This document shows positions 5,984-8,708 of a stretch of 8,708 bases of DNA, in pieces. The notes beneath the pieces are model-generated. The model was not told the DNA's origin, did no database searches, and was given only the letters and a program-made list of their open reading frames with translations. This stretch comes from Halomonas halophila (GTDB lineage Bacteria; Pseudomonadota; Gammaproteobacteria; Pseudomonadales; Halomonadaceae), in NCBI GenBank assembly GCA_002433675.1, contig DJIP01000194.1, forward strand, positions 6,344 to 15,051, in the 5' to 3' direction. The first letter of the stretch is position 1. Every line of letters starts with the position of its first letter. Position numbers and translations under genes: made by a program.

Positions 5984-6901
5984 ATGCACCACGTCCATGG
6001 TCGCTTTGCCCCCACCCCCTCAGGACCGCTTCACGCCGGCTCGCTGGTGGCCGCAGTGGCGAGCTATCTGGATGCGCGTAGCCAGCAAGGCCGCTGGAGC
6101 CTGCGCATCGAGGATGTCGATCCTCCCCGTTGCCCTCCTGGCAGCGTCGATACCATCCTGCGCCAGCTCGAGACCTTTGGCCTCGCCTGGGACGGCGAGG
6201 TGCGCTATCAGAGTCATCGCCATGACGCCTATGCGAGCGCCCTTGCGCGGCTGACCGAGCAGGGCATGGCCTACCCTTGCAGCTGCTCGCGCAAGCAGTG
6301 GCGGGACTACGCCATCTATCCAGGCTGGTGCCGTGACGGCGTCTGCCAGCCCGAGGCCCCCAAGGCCTGGCGCCTGCGCAGCGACCTGGGACAGCGCCCG
6401 GTCAGCTGGCACGATCGGCTGCAGGGGCTGCAGCGCTTCGACCCTGCCGCCCTGGGTGACGTCGTGCTCAAGCGCAAGGACGGCCTCTGGGCCTACCAGC
6501 TGGCGGTGGTCGTGGATGATATCGATCAGGGCATCACCGACGTGGTACGCGGCGCCGATCTGCTCGACAACACCCCCTGGCAGCTGCAGTTGTTCGAGGC
6601 CCTCGGTGCCGAACCGCCGCGCTACCTTCACCTGCCGCTGGTGATAGGGCAGGATGGGCAGAAGCTGTCCAAGCAGAACCTGGCTCGACCACTGCCCGAA
6701 GACCCTCGTGACGTACGCCGGCTGCTGCATGCCACCCTGACACTGCTGGGGCAATCCCCCGACCCGGCGGCGAGCGAGGCGCCGGTGGCCGAGCAGCTCG
6801 AGGCCGCCTGCCGCCACTGGCGTCCTCGTCAGATCCCCCGCGCAGACATCACCTCGCAGGGGCTGCAAGTGGACGGCGATACCGCTGCCACCAACGAGTG
6901 A
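5984..6901 (+). CDS. gluQ: Glutamyl-queuosine tRNA(Asp) synthetase GluQ (YadB)
   Basis: A 305-residue truncated paralog of glutamyl-tRNA synthetase, lacking the C-terminal anticodon-binding domain. Family knowledge: it activates glutamate without tRNA and attaches it to queuosine at position 34 of tRNA-Asp. Seen: FAPTPSGPLHAGSLVAA at 8-24 with the class I HIGH-type motif as HAGS (17-20), RIEDVDPPR (41-49), a zinc site C99-x-C101 ... Y112-x3-C116, DLLDNTPWQLQL (192-203), and the KMSKS equivalent KLSKQN at 227-232. Length matches the family (E. coli about 300). The ATG at 5984 is preferred: it has GGAG five bases before it and gives the family's usual short lead into GRFAPTPSG. An in-frame TTG at 5954 would add ten unneeded residues. 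cbrX starts seven bases after the stop, so this is probably the first gene of a gluQ-cbrX-cbrA message. Confidence 0.96.
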   Translation: MHHVHGRFAPTPSGPLHAGSLVAAVASYLDARSQQGRWSLRIEDVDPPRCPPGSVDTILRQLETFGLAWDGEVRYQSHRHDAYASALARLTEQGMAYPCSCSRKQWRDYAIYPGWCRDGVCQPEAPKAWRLRSDLGQRPVSWHDRLQGLQRFDPAALGDVVLKRKDGLWAYQLAVVVDDIDQGITDVVRGADLLDNTPWQLQLFEALGAEPPRYLHLPLVIGQDGQKLSKQNLARPLPEDPRDVRRLLHATLTLLGQSPDPAASEAPVAEQLEAACRHWRPRQIPRADITSQGLQVDGDTAATNE

Positions 6902-6908
6902 GCCTGCC

Positions 6909-7085
6909 ATGTACGTCTACCGCATCATGCTGCTGGTTGTGTTTTGCGGGTATCTGCTCTCGCCGCTGCTGATGACCGGCTGGGGCCAGCCCGGCACCGC
7001 CTGGTACCGCCCGTTCTTGATCTGGGGGGCGCTGATCGCCCTGACCCTGTGGCTCGAGCAGAAGCGAGCGCTGGATGAGCGCTGA
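6909..7085 (+). CDS. cbrX: Small two-helix membrane protein upstream of cbrA (CbrX-like)
   Basis: A 58-residue protein. It starts MYVYRIMLLVVFCGYLLSP, giving a first membrane helix at about 5-22, then a short loop with GWGQPGTAWYRP (24-35), a second helix at about 36-49 (FLIWGALIALTLWL), and a charged tail EQKRALDER. It lies seven bases after gluQ and its last 11 bases overlap the start of cbrA. A small membrane protein in exactly this place, overlapping cbrA, has been described in Pseudomonas as cbrX. The position and shape match here, while the assignment by residue identity is from memory. Its role is not established; translational coupling to cbrA, or a direct partner of the CbrA membrane domain, are the natural ideas. 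The ribosome binding site is poor (GAGTGAG region), consistent with coupling to gluQ. Confidence 0.8.
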   Translation: MYVYRIMLLVVFCGYLLSPLLMTGWGQPGTAWYRPFLIWGALIALTLWLEQKRALDER

Positions 7086-8708
7086 GCTCGTCTCCCTTGT
7101 ACTGCTGGGGCTTGGCTACCTGTCGGCGCTGTTCGCGACCGCCAGCGCGGTGGAGCGCCGCTGGATTCCACTACGCCTGGTCCACCACCCGCTGATCGGC
7201 GTCCTGGCCCTGGGCGTCTACGCCAACGCCTGGGCGGTGATCGGCAGCCTGGGCGTGGCCCACCAACGGGGGTTCGGCTACCTGGCCTACTACCTGGGCG
7301 CCGCCGGTGCCTTCGTGCTGGCACCAGTGCTGCTGCTGCCGCTGCAGCGCATGACGCGAACCCACCAGCTGTCATCCCTGGCGGACCTGTTCGCCTTTCG
7401 CTTTCGCTCCCGCTGGGTCGGCACCTGCGTCACCCTGCTGAGCCTGGTGGCGGTCATGCCGTTGCTGGCGATGCAGGTGGAGGCCATGGGGCACGCCATC
7501 CATCGCTACACCGACGCCGCCCCGGGCCTGCTGTCGCTGTTGCTGTGTGCCTTGATCGCACTGTTCGCGATATTGTTCGGCGCCCGTCACACTCACGTCC
7601 ATCGGCGCTACGACGGCTTGACCGCCGCCATCGGCCTGGAGTCGCTGATCAAGCTGGTCGCCTTTCTCGCCCTGGGCGCCTTTGCGCTCTACGCCATCTT
7701 CGACGGCCCCGGCGATCTGCAGCGCTGGCTGGATGGCCCCGGCAGCGCTCACCAGGCACAGGCGAGCCAGTTCGATGCCGCCCAATGGCGCACCCTGCTG
7801 CTGCTGTTCTTCGCCGCTGCACTGCTGATGCCCCACATGTTTCACGTGACCTTCGCCCGCCCGCTCAGTCGCCGAACCCTGCTCAGCGCGGGCTGGGGAC
7901 TGCCGCTGGTGCTGCTGCTGATGGCACTGCCGGTGCCGCTGGTGCTGTGGGCCGGTCAGCGCATGGGGGTGGCCAATGATATCCAGGGGGCCGCCTACGT
8001 CATCTTCGCGCTGTCCGATAGCCCCGCCGTCACCGCCCTGGCCTTTGTCGCGGTACTGGCCGCCACCTGCGGCACCCTGATCCTGAGCGCGCTGGCGCTC
8101 GCCGGGATGGTGCTCAACCATCTGGTGCTGGTCGCCCACCCTCCGGTGGAGCACCCCGACCTCTATCGCTGGCTGCGCTGGCTCAGGCGCGGCTTGATTG
8201 GCGCCATCATTCTCGCCGGCTGGCTATTCGCCCAGGCCGTCGACGCCAACACCGAACTGACCCGACTGGGACTGGTGGCGGTGGTTGGCATGGCCCAGTG
8301 CCTGCCGGGTCTGCTGGCCCTGCTGTACTGGCCCGGGGCCAACCGCAAGGGGGTGATGACCGGCCTCGGCCTGGGTGTGGCGATCTGGTGTGTCGGCCTG
8401 TGGCTGCCACTGCTCAGCGATTTGCCGCCGTTGCTGGCGCCGCTGGATGCCTTGCTCGGCCTTCTCGGCGACGAGGCCGCCCTCGACTCCCCTGCCTGGT
8501 ATCCGGTCGCTCTGGTGTCGCTTGGCGTCAATGCCCTGAGCCTGATCCTGGTGTCGCTGATCACCCCCACCTCCGCCGGGGAACGAGCAGCCGCCGAGGC
8601 CTGCTCGGTGGATGCGGTCATTCGCCCCAAGCGACTGCCGCTGAATCTGGCCGACGGTGATGACGTCAGGCGGCGCCTGGCCATGGCGCTGGGCGACGAG
8701 GTCGCCGA
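7075..8708 (+). CDS. cbrA: Sensor histidine kinase CbrA, N-terminal transporter-like part (3' end outside window)
   Basis: The first 544 residues of a CbrA-type sensor, with the frame open to the end of the window. Known CbrA proteins are about 980 residues: an SLC5 (sodium/solute symporter-like) domain, an STAC linker, PAS, then HisKA and HATPase. With the regulator CbrB they control carbon/nitrogen balance and use of amino acids such as histidine. Seen here: about 13 hydrophobic segments between residues 5 and 497, the conserved GVYANAWAVIGSLG (47-60), YLAYYLGAAGAFVLAPVLL (69-87) and TRTHQLSSLADLFAFRFRS (94-112). A polar cytoplasmic stretch follows from about 500 (ERAAAEACSVDAVIRPKRL), and LADGDDVRRRLAMALGDE (525-542) looks like the start of the STAC domain. 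The kinase part is not in the window. The start ATG is inside the end of cbrX (ATGAGCGCTGA overlap), with no strong ribosome binding site, suggesting translational coupling. Confidence 0.92.
   Translation, partial: MSAELVSLVLLGLGYLSALFATASAVERRWIPLRLVHHPLIGVLALGVYANAWAVIGSLGVAHQRGFGYLAYYLGAAGAFVLAPVLLLPLQRMTRTHQLSSLADLFAFRFRSRWVGTCVTLLSLVAVMPLLAMQVEAMGHAIHRYTDAAPGLLSLLLCALIALFAILFGARHTHVHRRYDGLTAAIGLESLIKLVAFLALGAFALYAIFDGPGDLQRWLDGPGSAHQAQASQFDAAQWRTLLLLFFAAALLMPHMFHVTFARPLSRRTLLSAGWGLPLVLLLMALPVPLVLWAGQRMGVANDIQGAAYVIFALSDSPAVTALAFVAVLAATCGTLILSALALAGMVLNHLVLVAHPPVEHPDLYRWLRWLRRGLIGAIILAGWLFAQAVDANTELTRLGLVAVVGMAQCLPGLLALLYWPGANRKGVMTGLGLGVAIWCVGLWLPLLSDLPPLLAPLDALLGLLGDEAALDSPAWYPVALVSLGVNALSLILVSLITPTSAGERAAAEACSVDAVIRPKRLPLNLADGDDVRRRLAMALGDEVA

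Noticed and set aside
6020..6910. Minus-strand open frame (about 296 codons) opposite gluQ
   Set aside because: gluQ has intact family motifs throughout. The antisense frame has no recognisable domain or start signal.
7372..8154. Minus-strand open frame (about 260 codons) opposite cbrA
   Set aside because: The product is dominated by Q, G and H in low-complexity runs, a shadow of Leu/Ala codons in the membrane domain of cbrA, which is strongly supported.
1..8708. Search for tRNA genes, CRISPR arrays, insertion sequences and toxin-antitoxin pairs
   Set aside because: No cloverleaf, spaced repeats, transposase motifs or typical small gene pairs were seen. Base composition is even except for the dksA upstream region.

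Overview
The window is GC-rich, densely coded chromosomal DNA from a free-living gammaproteobacterium. The best guess is a Halomonas-like or related oceanospirillalean/pseudomonad genus. The evidence is the pairing of metX-metW with a DUF4426 gene, a dksA-gluQ-cbrX-cbrA order like that of Pseudomonas, and proteins that closely resemble E. coli and Pseudomonas DksA and GluQ. There are no mobile elements, RNA genes or CRISPR repeats.

Left part (1-3179, plus strand): the 3' end of metX (homoserine O-acyltransferase), metW overlapping it by 11 bases, a secreted DUF4426 protein, and a 444-residue protein that overlaps the DUF4426 gene by 11 bases. That last protein is the least ordinary item here. 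Its N-terminus reads like region 2 of an ECF sigma factor. Its C-terminus reads like a ParB/sulfiredoxin-type domain with a GDWD motif and an HR signature. No sigma region 4 is visible between them.

Middle part (3205-5129, minus strand): a two-gene unit of a fold-type I PLP aminotransferase followed by sfsA, joined by an ATGA overlap. It converges on the left part, with only 25 bases between the stop codons. A relatively AT-rich divergent region (5130-5412) separates it from dksA.

Right part (5413-8708, plus strand): dksA with its own hairpin terminator, then gluQ (glutamyl-queuosine tRNA-Asp synthetase), a 58-residue two-helix membrane protein (cbrX-like), and the N-terminal 544 residues of CbrA. 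CbrA is a histidine kinase with a sodium/solute-symporter-like sensor, and the window ends before its kinase part. The last three genes are tightly packed and probably co-transcribed.

The genes cover methionine synthesis, the stringent response (DksA), tRNA modification (GluQ) and carbon/nitrogen sensing (CbrA). Most of the window is conserved housekeeping DNA. The novelty is concentrated in the 1845-3179 gene, with smaller points in cbrX and in a few unexplained repeats.
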